A stretch of 64,000 nucleotides of DNA from Microcebus murinus. Lineage: Eukaryota; Chordata; Mammalia; Primates; Cheirogaleidae. The position numbers were made by a program, and so were the translations under genes. Of the stretch, positions 43,225 to 54,484 are shown in pieces. The number at the start of each line of letters is the position of its first letter. Within the stretch, counting starts at the first letter, position 1. Under the pieces are notes generated by a model, which saw only the letters and a list, made by a program, of their open reading frames with translations, was not told the DNA's origin and searched no databases. The stretch is from the NCBI RefSeq assembly GCF_040939455.1, contig NC_134113.1, positions 16,478,501 to 16,542,500 on the forward strand, given 5' to 3'.

Positions 43225-43800
43225 CCCCACAACCACTGTCGCAGAGCAGATCTTCGCCACCTCCCCCACCATCGCCTCCATCTTGTCATTGCTACCATCC
43301 CCATCACAGTCACTGCTGCCACTACACACCTCACACTGTGACCAGTGCCGTCTCCACTACCACCCTTACCCAGAACATTAATGCCACCATCGCCACTGTC
43401 ACCATCATCTCCACATCCTCACCACCATTGTGACTGCAATCCTCATTGCTGACATCTTGACTGCCACGGCCAGGTCCATTGCCACCAGCAGCAGCAGCAG
43501 CAGCATTACTGTTGTCTTCATGGTAAATTATTACCTCCACGGTCACCATGATCACCACGATCACCAATCTCACTGTCCCCATCATCACCGTCATACCATT
43601 CCTACGTCCTTACTAGGATTGTGACTACCACTACCATCCCCACCATCACACAGTCACCAGAATTACTACCATCCTGAAAAGCAAACCATGAACAACATGA
43701 CCACACCAGCACCATCACCATCGTTATTAGTCACGACCTTCCTTCACAGACTTGTGCTGTCACTGCCGCCACCACCACCTCCCCCACTGTATTCCCAAAG
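43225..43800 (+). repeat. Degenerate (ACC/ATC)n tract with (CAG)6 core
   Basis: About 575 bases are built mostly from CAC, CAT, ACC and ATC triplets (for example CACCATCACCATCG, ATCACCACGATCACC), with very few runs outside this pattern. A pure (CAG)6 run lies at 43486-43503 and CCGCCACCACCACC near 43766. All frames give His/Thr/Ser/Pro-rich low-complexity strings. This reads as a diverged trinucleotide minisatellite and not a coding exon. Confidence 0.88.
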
Positions 43801-43960
43801 CCATTACATGCATTTTCCACACTGTCTGATGATAACCTGTGCACATTTTGTCTCTCCCACTGGGTGGTGACTTCCTCAAGAAGAGGGACAAGGACAGTTC
43901 TTGTATGAATTTCCTACACCTCGCATGGCACCGGGCACACAGAAAGTACTGAGTTGGTAC
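43801..43960 (+). mobile_element. L2 LINE 3' end fragment, plus strand
   Basis: GTTGTGACTTCCTC-like sequence, AAGAAGAGGGACAAGGACAG, GCATGGCACCGGGCACACAG and AAAGTACTGAGTTGG follow the L2 end. Confidence 0.6.
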
Positions 43961-43979
43961 AGTTGAGGACCATAATGCC

Positions 43980-44162
43980 TCTCTATATATAATAACAGCT
44001 AACAATCGTGTACACTGTTTCACTGAAGCCTCACAGTGATCCTATGAAGTGGGTAATTACTACCCTCGTTTTAAGGATGACGAATCCGAAGTTAAGTAAC
44101 TTGCCCAAGGTCACTCAATTAGTAAATGGCTGTGCCAGAACAGGAGGCCACAACAGCTGACT
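43980..44162 (-). mobile_element. MIR SINE, minus strand
   Basis: TATAATAACAGCTAACAATCG, GCCTCACAGTGATCCTATG, AAGTGGGTAATTACTACCC, GTAACTTGCCCAAGGTCACTC and GCTGTGCCAGAACAGG. A clear antisense core. Confidence 0.9.
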
Positions 44163-44894
44163 CGAGGGCCATCGTAACTAATTAGGATACCAGACTTTGC
44201 CCCAGCTTTGCCTTGCATTCCTAGCTGTGAGATGGGATGGGGGGGGGGAGCATTCATCCCATGGGAACCTCGAAATCCTCGGAATGTCAATTACCCAGGA
44301 CCTACTTGGCAGCTTGGCAACTCTGGGTTGGGCTGTGCCTCTGGACATGCCCCCTTAGAAAATATTCCCGGTTCTCAGGGGACATTTTAAACTCTGGGTT
44401 AAAGCTTGATTGTTCGTGCTTGTTTCTAATGAGCTTCCTATCTTAGAAAGGAAAAACAAAGGCTGTCTAATAAACACAGCCGATTCACAAGGCCTGAAAT
44501 ATCCCAAACTCCTAAGAGAGGAAAGCCAATTGTGTGCGAGGGTGTGCAAACTCACGCGGGGCGGCATAATTGAAGGAAGCTCTCAAAGGGTCGGCAGATT
44601 TCAGAGCAATGCCTCGCCCACTGCCACGGAGCTGGGCTCCCTGCCCCTGGCCTTGGTTCAGCCACGGGAAACCCCATGCAAGCAGGACAGCGTGTAACCA
44701 TCAGTGGTGACACGTCCAAAACATCCTCTCCGCATTCCAGCACTGCTGGGGGTGTGTGGCGGGTCTCTACAAGAAATACCTGGCTTATTAAGAAATTCCT
44801 ATTCCTTTAAGCCAAGAAATGCTACCGAGGCTACACAATGGCCTGGCGCACCTGCCCGCTCTCCTTCCGCAGCACAGAAGCCAGGGCAGGCAGC
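44163..44894. other. Unassigned sequence
   Basis: A run of about 10 G lies near 44240-44249. The rest is single-copy-like DNA with scattered CpGs at 44540-44720. No domain is found in the overlapping frames. Confidence 0.4.
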
Positions 44895-45163
44895 ATCCTC
44901 CTTGTTTGTTACCATTTGTTGAGTGTTTCTTGGTGCTATGCGTGGTCCTAAGTATTTCTCTGCATTGTCTCAACTGTATGACAACCCAATCAGCCAAGAT
45001 ACTATAAAACAAGTATCCCTGTTTTACAGACAAGGCAACCGAGGCTAGAGAACTAAAGACTCTACCAGGGGTCCTAGGTCCTCAGCGGTGAAGCCCAGAT
45101 TTCAACCCAGACCTATAAACGTCACAGGGTGTGGTCTTCACCACTGTGCACACTGCCTTCCCA
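44895..45163 (-). mobile_element. MIR SINE, minus strand
   Basis: CATTTGTTGAGTGTTTCTTGG, TGCATTGTCTCAACTGTATG, CTGTTTTACAGACAAGGCAAC and AAGCCCAGATTTCAACCCAG. A near-complete antisense copy. Confidence 0.87.
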
Positions 45164-45439
45164 GAGACTTAATTGGAGGGCCCTTCAAGGGACAAAGCTC
45201 CAGGTACAGATGACAAGGGGAACGTTCGGAGGCCTCTGTCATCGTGATTTGGGCAGGAAAACACACACACATTAAAGGGAAGTGCAAACTCTCCAAGTAG
45301 CGCGGTTGCTGTGTGCGAGGCATTTCTCCCTGGCAGGCCGTAAGCGGCTTCAAAGCGGGAACCGGATGTGACGTCTTTTGTGTCTCCCACCCCTAGCCAA
45401 GTGTCTGGCATGTAGCAGGTGGTGTGTTTGTAAAGAGGG

Positions 45440-45775
45440 CAGTGAGGACAACGATCACAACTAAATGCTGCAGCACTCTGGGCCCGGTGGATCCTTCCAG
45501 CCGGGCCTCCCACGGCTCTCCTGCAGACGGGCTGTGCTCCAGCCCCACCATGCCTCTCCCAGCCCTAGGCACGCCCATGCCTTCATGCTTCTGTGCCTTT
45601 GCCCACGCAGTGGCCTCCCCTGCAGTGCTGTCCTCTGCACTCCTGTGCTTCCTCCAAGGCCCATCTCAAGTGCCACTTTCCCAGTGAGACATCCTGGGGT
45701 CCCCCCCTCAGCTGGAATAATCCCTCCCTCTGGACTCCTACAGTTCCTGCTAGTTCCTTCCTTTTCCCGCCCTCC
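45440..45775 (+). mobile_element. L2-like LINE fragment, plus strand
   Basis: CATGCTTCTGTGCCTTTGCC, CTCAAGTGCCACTTTCCCAG and CATCCTGGGGTCCCCCCCTC, then GGAATAATCCCTCCCTCTGG, fit the L2 3' region. The upstream part at 45360-45440 is weaker. Confidence 0.6.
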
Positions 45776-46994
45776 TTCACCCCACAGGGTTATTGTGATG
45801 CTGAAGTGAGATCATGTTTAAGGAAGCTCTTTGTCAACCAGGAGGCACTTTGCAAACACAAGGGCTTATGAGGGCTCGTCTCATCAACTAAGGAATAAAA
45901 TCATCCACGGGGTCTAGCTTTGTTGTTCAGTGCAGTACTTCACATTCCCGAGGCACAACGAACATCCGCTGGAAGCCTGTCCAAGGACTTCTCTCCCTTC
46001 CAACTCAGGTCGAGGTGACCTTCATCAGGTCAAAGTAAAATCTTACTAAAAACAGATTGAATAAGCATAGGAAAGGAAAAGACTGGAAATATCTACTGAG
46101 CACCTCCTCCTAAGGGCCTTCATAGCACAATGATTCTCAACTCTGCCATAACCAATGTCCCCTCTTTGTAACTTTCCCTCTACTAACCTGAAATGAAATT
46201 CATGGTAATGTACACAGCAGCGATTGGCTAACTGAGGGAAGGGGTGGTACAAATTCCGGGAAGATAGCAACAGTGATCCCTGTTACTCAGAAAGAGAGAA
46301 TTTGCTAGCTGCCCTGCTGATATTTGGCAATTGTAAGAATGCAAGGCGTAAAGTCACAAGTTTCATAGACTGCAGAATTATTCTGTCATCCAAGAAGTGG
46401 CATACAGGTGCTCACAAAACACTTCTTGAATGAGAGAACTGCACCCAGGAAGAGAAGGAATTGGGTTTGGTGAGCAGCGGGCCAACTGCCCCATTGCCTC
46501 TGCCTCTCCCTGCACTGATCTCCCCCCCCCACATGCACACACTTGCCCCTCCCACCAAAGAGACCTCAGATACAAGGGCCTTCTAGAACCTTTTATTTTT
46601 TCCATCCTTGCACAATATTCCCCCACAGCCTCCAGCCCCTGCCCGCCAGCCACCAATCTTTGTGACTCCTCCAGTCCCACTAAACCATTCCTCTCTCCAA
46701 GTACTAAAATGCTAAGTATTTATTTTAAGATGGAAGAAAATTAAAGCCTGCAATTAGCAAATTTTTCCAACACATTGCCTAAACCACTACTGTGTGGTGG
46801 AGCCAAGAACAAGCACTAGTAAAATTAACAAGGTTTATTAAACGGGAGAAGCCATTCAGAGCTGAGCTAATATAGCAACCACAGGGAAGGCCCTCCCCCT
46901 CCTGGGAGCTTTGTCAGTCATCCCTAAAGACAGACAAATGATACTCTCCTCTGAAAGTCAAACTACATATGTCACAAACAGGGAGTAGGAAAGA
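45776..46994. other. Unassigned sequence
   Basis: No family is recognised. A short C-rich run lies near 46521-46530. No exon signal. Confidence 0.4.
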
Positions 46995-47172
46995 GAGCTG
47001 GATTTCTAACCCAGCTGACTCTAAGATCTATGGGCTGTGTGACCTTGAGTTAGTCAAGCAACCTTTCTGAGTCTTAGTTTCCAACTGCAAAATAACAAAA
47101 ACGTATCTGATACACCTCACAAGACTGTTATGACCCCACCAAAACATACAGGGTTTAACACACCAATATATG
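46995..47172 (+). mobile_element. MIR SINE, plus strand
   Basis: GGATTTCTAACCCAGCTGAC, GGCTGTGTGACCTTGAGTTAG, CCTTTCTGAGTCTTAGTTTCC and TGCAAAATAAC, then CACAAGACTGTTATGA. Confidence 0.9.
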
Positions 47173-48214
47173 TAAAAGTATTTTCTAGACTTGGAAAAGC
47201 TCTATCCTTTCAGGTTATTATTTAACATTTTTCTCCTTTCATCTTCATTCTCACCCCCCGATGACTCTCATGCATTCCTCTCACCCAGCCCTTGGAATGT
47301 GAATGTGTCGGCCAAGTAGGAAGCATGCCTTTTTCTCTAATTTGAACAATGACATCATATGGGTGGGCTAAGAGAGCCCCAGTCCCGACCCGGGATACAG
47401 GAAGAGCAGCAGGGACTCAAGGGGTGCTAACATCACCTGGGACAGGTGGGAAAGCTTCTGGCAAAAGGTACCATTTGGAATTACCTTTTGGAAAAGTCAT
47501 TTTCCAGGCAAAGAAAGAAAGTAGAAAAAGGCCTTCCCAGAAAAGGAAAACTCATTGAGTAAACACAGAAATAGGAGAGCATAGGCCAGTTTGGGAAATG
47601 GCAGGTTGGTTCTTCTGGCTAAAGCCCCAGGAAGATTGAACAATGCTGAATGCTGGGAAGTCATGAGATGTTTAGTCATTCATTTAGTAAATATCTCTGA
47701 GCACCTACTGGGTGCCAGGCCCCGGGTGCTAGGCCCTGAAAAGTTTCAAAAGAATTACTGAGAGATGACTCAGGAAGAAAGTAAACTTCCTTCTGATTGT
47801 GAACTTCCAAGAATCTTCTTTCTCAATGCAGCATCCAGACATGCTTATTAGGTCTAGGGTGTAGGTTGTGGCATGAGGCCAACCATGAGGTTCACCCAAA
47901 CACTACGGACATCAGAGTATTCTCTGAGACTTCACCCTGTGAAACTCATACACAATGAATGTGGTTGATGGTAGCCATATATGGGAATAAGCCAAGAATA
48001 TGCATTAATCTGGGTAGACTGGGTGTAACCTTAGGAAGGCAGACTGAAACAGTCTTACACATGGAAACTGACTTACCCTGATGTGTTGTATCCAGTCTGG
48101 AGAAAGACTACGTAAAGAGTAGAGGACAATCAGATCAAAACCTACACTAGGGAAGCAAGAAGTTGGCATGGCCATCCAAGCACCACCCAGTGGCAAAAAG
48201 AGCTCTACACTTGC
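47173..48214. other. Mostly unassigned; ancient-repeat text at 47675-47745
   Basis: 47675-47745 (TTCATTTAGTAAATATCTCTG, GAGCACCTACTGGGTGCCAGG) is an ancient repeat fragment with an internal duplication of GGCCC...GGTGCTAGGCCC. The rest is unassigned. Confidence 0.4.
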
Positions 48215-48360
48215 CACTCAGACAATAGCATTAGCATCGCCTGAGAGCTGGTTAGAAATGCAGAATTTCAGGCCCCCCCACCAGACCCACCAAGTCAGAA
48301 TCTACCTTTTAACAAGCTCCCTGGAAGATCTATATGCATATTGCATTTTAAGAATCATGA
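48215..48360 (+). mobile_element. MER5A-type element, plus strand
   Basis: ATTAGCATCGCCTGAGAGC, GGTTAGAAATGCAGAATTTC, TACCTTTTAACAAGCTCCC and GCATTTTAAGAATCATGA match MER5A order. A hAT element begins just beyond its end. Confidence 0.82.
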
Positions 48361-48368
48361 CTCTAGAC

Positions 48369-48670
48369 TTTCTTCTGCAAAGGGCCAGAGAGTAAATATC
48401 TTGGGCTTAGCAGACCTTACACTCAGTGCTGCTGTTGTAGCCTGTGAGCAGCCAAAGACAAATATAAATGAGTGTGCATGGCTATATCTTAATAAAACTT
48501 TACTTATGGACACTGAAATTCAAATGTCTTATAATTTTTACATATCATAAAATAGTATTCTTTTTATTTTTGTCAACCATTTAAACATGTATAAACATTC
48601 TTAGTTATGGACCATACAGAAACAAGTAGTGGCCATATTGGCCACATGGGTCATAGTTTGCCAACTCCTG
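48369..48670 (-). mobile_element. hAT-type element with 8-bp target duplication, one terminus missing
   Basis: TGCAAAGGGCCAGAGAGTAAAT, TCTTAATAAAACTTTAC and ATAGTTTGCCAACTCCTG show the minus-strand form of the family seen at 4641 and 13435. CTCTAGAC flanks it at 48361-48368 and 48671-48678. The left edge begins at TTTCTTCTGC, so the terminal CAGxGGTxGGCAAAC part on that side is lost. It is longer than the other copies, with extra AT-rich sequence at 48520-48600. Confidence 0.82.
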
Positions 48671-48678
48671 CTCTAGAC

Positions 48679-49439
48679 CACAGAATTGAGTATTCCAGGT
48701 CCATTCCCCAGGTAACTTCTCTGACTCCAACACTCTTCTAGTTCTTTTTGTACATCCTTTAAATGTGACACTGGTTTATACATCAGTCCCCTGCTTAGTT
48801 AATGTGAGTCAGCCCACAAAAGTCACTCCTGCTATGCTGATAAATCAGGGGTCTGCATTCATAAGGCTGAAGGCCAGATAGAAGAATGCACTAAATCCAC
48901 AAAGGTAAAGGCCTCCCTATGAAGCCTGTGAGTGGAGAATCAGCTGCCTTCCTGGCAAGAGCCCTCCACCTCCAAACACCTTGTATTTAAACCAGCACAA
49001 AGATGCTTAGGCTGCCTTACAGTTCAACTCCCACCAAAACAGAAGAGACCCCAGATGCCAGGGCCTTCTACATCTAAATTACAAAAATATAAGTAGCCTT
49101 CAAATCCAAAATTTATCTTCAAAAATAGTTCCTGTGAGTTTTTTTTTTTTTGTATATATTATTTCTCCTTATAAATTATTTGAGGGAAAACATGATTCAG
49201 CTATCAACATGAAAAAACTTTGGAAAGCTCTGCTCCAGAATAATCCACCTCATTTCAATGTAGACCCTCTTTCCCAGCACTATGATGGCGCCAGCTCAGG
49301 TAGAACTATATTATTAGTATTATGGGACTGTGACACTCTGGGAGGTCACGCCACCATGTCATGGGGTCCTCTTCTTCCCTTTTAACCAAACGTAGCACAG
49401 AAAGAGCATTTTCTCACATGGTGAAAGGTACACTACTGG
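48679..49439. other. Unassigned sequence
   Basis: AT-rich, with a poly-T run near 49140-49151. No family is recognised. Confidence 0.4.
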
Positions 49440-49720
49440 GCCTAGGGTTTTACGAGCAATAAGTTAGCCTGTTACTGTTTCACTGATCCTGGCAGAAGAC
49501 ACGAGACCCCTGGGTCAAAGACAAAGGGTGTTATTACTCACAGCACAGCAAGCAGCAGGAGCAGCAGCCTATTTGTGTCAGTTCCCCTGGCCCTGGTCCC
49601 CATGGCGGCATCATAATGAAACCCAGATGGATGCTTCACGTTCCTCGAGTCTGCAGCACAGTTGAGGAGCACTGAGCTTGGGGAATCCACCACTTTTATA
49701 GAAAGCAGTACGCAAGCCTG
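49440..49720 (-). mobile_element. Possible retroviral-type LTR, minus strand
   Basis: TTACTGTTTCACTGATCCTGG, GACACGAGACCCCTGGGTC, AAAGACAAAGGGTGTTATTAC and TCACAGCACAGCAAGCAGC read backwards like a U5/R region with a degraded AATAAA-type signal. Family and borders are unknown and no internal genes are attached. Confidence 0.35.
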
Positions 49721-50089
49721 CTCTTTGTCCCAGAGGGAGCTATTACCTCATCCCTCAAGGGTGCTCACTGCAAACACAACTCTGAAATTCGGCCTGGGTA
49801 AAGAGATGTCAAGGCCTTGCATTCTTGGCACACTCAGCAGACATGAGGAGAGTAATGATTCCTAGACTTTTTTGCCCAGAGAAACAAAAATAGCATGGAG
49901 TTTAGAAATGCATTAAAGGTAACTCTTTATATTCAAAACTAAGTTTCTCCTGGATATCACCCCAACCTTCTCCATTCAATTTGGATCTGCCTTTTCAGAC
50001 AACAGCATGCTTTACCTCTTTCACAGATTTCAGCCACCGAACTACAACAGTCCCTCTATTAACACCCCTTGGCAGTATCCCCCTACCCA
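49721..50089. other. Unassigned sequence
   Basis: Nothing recognised. Confidence 0.4.
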
Positions 50090-50262
50090 CTACACAGTGA
50101 GCCCAAAGAACATAAGAGCCATGATTACAATCCAGTAATCAATCCAACAATCTACAATCTAGCAGACTGTAGAATCTACTGTGCTTCATAGCACCTAACA
50201 CAGTACCTGGACTGCACCACGTGGGTAGTAGTTGCCCATTGAAAGAATTACTGATTTAGGGT
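50090..50262 (+). mobile_element. L2 LINE 3' end fragment, plus strand
   Basis: GAGCCCAAAGAACATAAGAGC, GCACCTAACACAGTACCTGG and TAGTAGTTGCCCATTGAAAG follow the L2 terminal order at low identity. Confidence 0.5.
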
Positions 50263-51322
50263 ATCTAGTTTGAACAGGGGTTCCTAAACCTTGGCAAGTC
50301 CTACTCCCCATGTACTTCAGCTTTTAGCAAACAACCATTCCTGGCATCCCTATGCATCTCTCTAAGGACATCGGAGCTGGAAAGACCCAGTATGCATTTG
50401 GAGCTCCCTTGAAGGCCTTTTAACCCTCTCCCGAAAGCCACTCCACTAAACTGAGAGAATACCATTGGCCAGGGGCGCACTCTGCTCTGCTAATTGTTCC
50501 AGATTTTAAAAGTGCCTGGGAACAAGGAGAGGCATCTCAGGCAGGAAGAAAACCCAGCTACTGAATCCTTATCTCCAACAATGGCCATTTCCAACTGACC
50601 TGGGAGTTTCAGGAAAGCCTACTTGGAATATCTATTTCTTTATATGCCTAAAAAAGAAAGATCGTCTGGTTATTTTTCCAGGCCAAAAAAAATGTTGTGG
50701 GCTAGAGTTAAAGATTCCATCTCCAGCAGCTTTCCCTTCTTATAACTATATCATTTCAGCCTCAAGACCCTGTGTTATCAGCTGCCCCCTATGCCATATT
50801 ACAGAGAAAGAGGATTGTTTAAAGCTGGCCCTCCTGACCCTCCACAACCGGCCATTCTCCCAGGACATTGCCCGTGGCCCTTTTGCCCTCCCAGCAATAT
50901 CTGTCCTCCTAATCTCACTAGGAAATCCAGGCCAGCTGGTGATTTCAGGCTCCTTTATCTCCCATGATAATGAGTATCCCAGCATGCCATGGGGCCTGAC
51001 TCTGCCAGCTCCCAGGCTGCAATGCCAAGTTGAATAATAAATAGTTGCCATGTGGGGCTGCCCCGACACCCACAAAAAGGAAGACCAAACACAATGGCTT
51101 ACCAACAATACTCACATGCCTCAACCTGAGATCTCTCATTCCCAGGCCAGGCTCCCAGATATACACAATTCCCACTCATTTCAAAGGAGGTGACGTTAGG
51201 TGAATGGTCTTTTGGGCCAGGCCCTTAATTGTTTCTTTGATATCGCTATTTTATTTTTATAAATCTGATGGATCTAGTGTCAACTCACTGTGATAGAAGG
51301 GGACCCACCAGCTACAGAATAA
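50263..51322. other. Unassigned, single-copy-like sequence
   Basis: No repeat is recognised over about 1 kb. A 120-codon minus frame (50746-51108) has no domain. 50940-51010 (ATTTCAGGCTCCTTTATCTC, CATGATAATGAG) has the mixed composition seen in conserved non-coding DNA. Confidence 0.35.
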
Positions 51323-51528
51323 AAAGCATGAATTTTGAATCACAAGGATATGGTTTGAAATCTCCTTTTCCATTCTTACTAGGTGGGGGACTTTGGCCAA
51401 GGTGTCTTAACATTTCTGAGCCCCACTTTCATCACGATAAAATGAAGCCAATAATATATACCTTCCTCTGTTGTGGGAATTAAAATGAATAACTCATGAA
51501 AGGCATTTAATAAATGTTTGCCCTTTTC
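51323..51528 (+). mobile_element. MIR SINE, plus strand
   Basis: GGTTTGAAATCTCCTTTTCC, TTGGCCAAGGTGTCTTAAC, TTCTGAGCCCCACTTTCATC and AAGGCATTTAATAAATGTTT. Near complete. Confidence 0.88.
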
Positions 51529-51617
51529 TCTAATGTTCTATGACTTGATAAGGGTCAGAAGTACCAGGGCTCAAACAGTGTCCCAAAACCTAGAAAGGTC
51601 ACAAATAGAGTTGAATT

Positions 51618-52558
51618 TAAAGAGTGAAAAGAGAAAACTCAAAGAATGGGAGAAAATACTTGCAAATCATGAAAAGGGACTAGTATCTGGAATATATAAA
51701 GCACTCTTACAACTCAACAATAAAAAGACAATCCAATTAAAAAATGGGCTAAAGGATATGAAATGACATTTCTCCAGAGAAGATATACTGCACATGGAAA
51801 GATCTTCAACATCAGTACTCATCAAAGAAATGCAAATCAAAACCACGAACCGCCACTTTACAACCACTAAGATAGCTACAATCAAAAAGATAGATGATAG
51901 CAAGTATTGGTAAGAATGTGTAGAAACTGGAACCCTCATAATTGCTGATGGGAGTGTAAAATGGGAAATAGTTTAACAGTTCCTCCAAATGACCTAGCAA
52001 TTTCACTCCTAAGTAAATACCCAAAAGAAATTAAATCATATGTTCAGTCAAAAACTTGTTCACAAATGACCAGGGCAGCATTATTCATAATAGAAAGTAG
52101 AAACAACCCAAATGTCCTTCAACTTATGAATGGGTAAATAAAATGTGGTATATCCATACAATGGAATATTATTCAGCCATAAAAAGGAAAGGAGTACTGA
52201 TACATGCTACAACATGGATAAATCTTTAAAACATTATGCTAAGTGAAAGAAGCCAGTTACCAAAAACCACACGTGTATGATTCCATTTTTATGAAATGTC
52301 CACAATAGGCAAAGCTATAGAGACAGAAAATACATTAGAGGTTGCCTGAGGCTACAGCAAGGAAGAAGAGGAACGGAAACTGATTGCCAGTGGGTATAGG
52401 ATTTCTTTGGGGGCAATAAAAATGTTCTAAAATTCAACACTGGTGATGGATGCACAACTCTGTGAACATACTAAAAATCAATGAAATGTACATTTTAAAC
52501 ACATTAATTTATGGTATGTAAATTATATCTCAATAAAGTTTTTTGTTTAAAAAAAAAT
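51618..52558 (+). mobile_element. Old L1 ORF2 end and 3' UTR, plus strand
   Basis: It opens in GAATGGGAGAAAATACTTGC. TCATCAAAGAAATGCAAATC, GGGCAGCATTATTCATAATAG, ATGGAATATTATTCAGCC and the terminal AATTATATCTCAATAAAG plus poly-A follow. All frames are broken; the 90-codon minus frame at 51667-51939 is antisense. Confidence 0.93.
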
Positions 52559-53204
52559 AGAACTTATCCAATGGGACCAGACCTGCCTATCCATAGCAGA
52601 GAAACTAGAACAATTGCCCAGAAAAAGATTTACCATTCCTGAAACCTGGAAAAGTAACCTTAGGTCCCTCTGATTTGCACCCCAGGGGACAGTCAGGTCC
52701 TGGACCCAGACTCCCAACTGTGAAGCAGAGAGGAGCCCAGAGACCCTAGACGGTGAGGCAGGAGAGCGTCGCGTGCGGCGTCGGCTCTCATGCGTCAAGC
52801 CACAGGCTCCTGAGCAGCTCACAGCCAGGGTGGAGGCAGAAAGCCCTGCCTGGGGGATTTTTGGTTATACCTCAAGGTTACAAAGACACATGACAATACC
52901 CTTATAATAATTTTTTCTTTTGTCGCTATAAAGGTATTATTTTCCAAGACAGGAGGAACAAAGTTGTTTTATTTGAAATTGTGTTGCTTGATTAAAACTT
53001 TTTAAATGTTTGGGGACCTCCAAGTGCCTTCTTGCCCCTATTCCTGAAAATATTGGGGCAGGTCTTTCTTCCAAACAAATTGGTGGCTGCACTAAGACTA
53101 TAACTCAGGGGATGTGAAGCCCAGGCTGGTTCATCTGTGATGGCCCCATGCAAGCCACCACCCTCAACCAAGTCGTCATGGTCTGACAGCTAGATCACAA
53201 CAAG
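52559..53204. other. Unassigned sequence
   Basis: No family is recognised. 52760-52790 holds CpGs (GCGTCGCGTGCGGCGTCGG), a very small GC spike. Confidence 0.4.
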
Positions 53205-53880
53205 AACTTCCAAGTTGGTCTTTCTACTTCCTCCTTTTCCGCCCTTAGTCTGCTCGCCACCAGCACCAAAAACGGTCCTTTTAAAATATTACTCAGATAT
53301 GACTCCTGTGCTCAAAGCCCGGCAATGGCTAACATGGTGTCCTCATGGTGGGGTCAGATGCCCAGGAGGTCTAGCTTTCCATGAGTTCTCTGGCTTCCTC
53401 TCCTACCTGTTCACCACTCACTCCACACTGGCTTCCCTTGTGGTCTTCCAACACCCTGGGCAGGCCTCTCCTTAGGGCCTTTGCACATACTATTTCCTCT
53501 GCTTTTAATGCACTCCCTCCAGATATCTGCACAGCATGCTCTCTCACTGCTTCTGAGTCTTTGCGCAAATATCTTCTCAGTGAGAATTTCCCTGACCACA
53601 TTACATAGTATCACAGTCACTCTCAACTCTAGCTCTTCTCCTCCTTGCCTGCTTTTTCCTTCAGACCTCTTATTACCATCCATCTGTCAGAGTATATAGG
53701 TATTATAGACTCATGTTGTTCATTATCTTTCTTCCTCCCCATCTTAGAGTGGAAGTTCCATGAGGGCAGGCGTCTTGGTCTGGTCTGTTCGCTGCTGTAT
53801 CCTCAGCACTTGGAACAGTGCCTGGCACATAGGAGATGCTCAATAAATCTTTGTTGCATGAATGAATAAATTCATGATGC
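53205..53880 (+). mobile_element. L2 LINE 3' end, plus strand, the longest L2 copy here
   Basis: TCAAAGCCCGGCAATGGCTAAC, AGGGCCTTTGCACATACT, CAGATATCTGCACAGCATGC, GAATTTCCCTGACCACATTAC, TCCATGAGGGCAGGCGTC, AACAGTGCCTGGCACATAGG and GCTCAATAAATCTTTGTTGC, ending in AATGAATAAATTC. All L2 3' landmarks are present in order. Confidence 0.95.
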
Positions 53881-54484
53881 TTTGCCTTAAATGTTGCAAC
53901 TGCAACGTTTAAGGGCTGGGCAGAGATTAAAGAGCAAGCCAAATTGAGAATAATAATTTCAGAGACAAATGAACAAACAGAGGGTGATATCTTGGAAGCC
54001 AAGTGGGCAGGAGGAGTGCCCAGCAGTTCCAAATGCCACAGAGAAGGGGAGCAAGATAAGCACTAAAAAGTGCAGGCTGAAAAGGTGAATGCAAGGATCC
54101 CACTTGAAGATTTCCCTATGAAAACATGCTACAAAAATATTAAGTGATATTTTGATTAATCACGCTATTAATAATTTTCTCATGAGACCTAAGCAATTTT
54201 ATAGTAATAATAGCAATGAATAGTGTTATACTAACATAGCTTTTTCATCTTTCTATGAACAGTTGTAGAATTCCCAAATTTATGGTGATGTTAGGAAGCA
54301 AACTGAGCTTGTAGGATACAAAGATGCACAATTTATTACAGTCACTGCTCAGTGTGACATGGGACATTAGAAAACACTATTAGATGTTTTGTCTGTTTTG
54401 AGTCCCTGGAGTAGTCAACTATCATGATTTAGGAAAGGATTAACCTAGAGTCATAAAGCACCTGATTGAAAAATCATCAAACCA
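53881..54484. other. Unassigned, AT-rich sequence
   Basis: No family is recognised. 54130-54260 is strongly AT-rich. Confidence 0.4.

Noticed and set aside
43203..43624. His/Thr/Ser-rich frames that might suggest a histidine-rich protein
   Set aside because: All frames of the ACC/ATC tract look alike, the period-3 composition explains them, and no splice or start logic supports an exon.
49440..49720. Possible endogenous retrovirus locus
   Set aside because: Only an LTR-like end is suggested. No gag, pol or env remnant is visible nearby, so it is kept as a low-confidence LTR.
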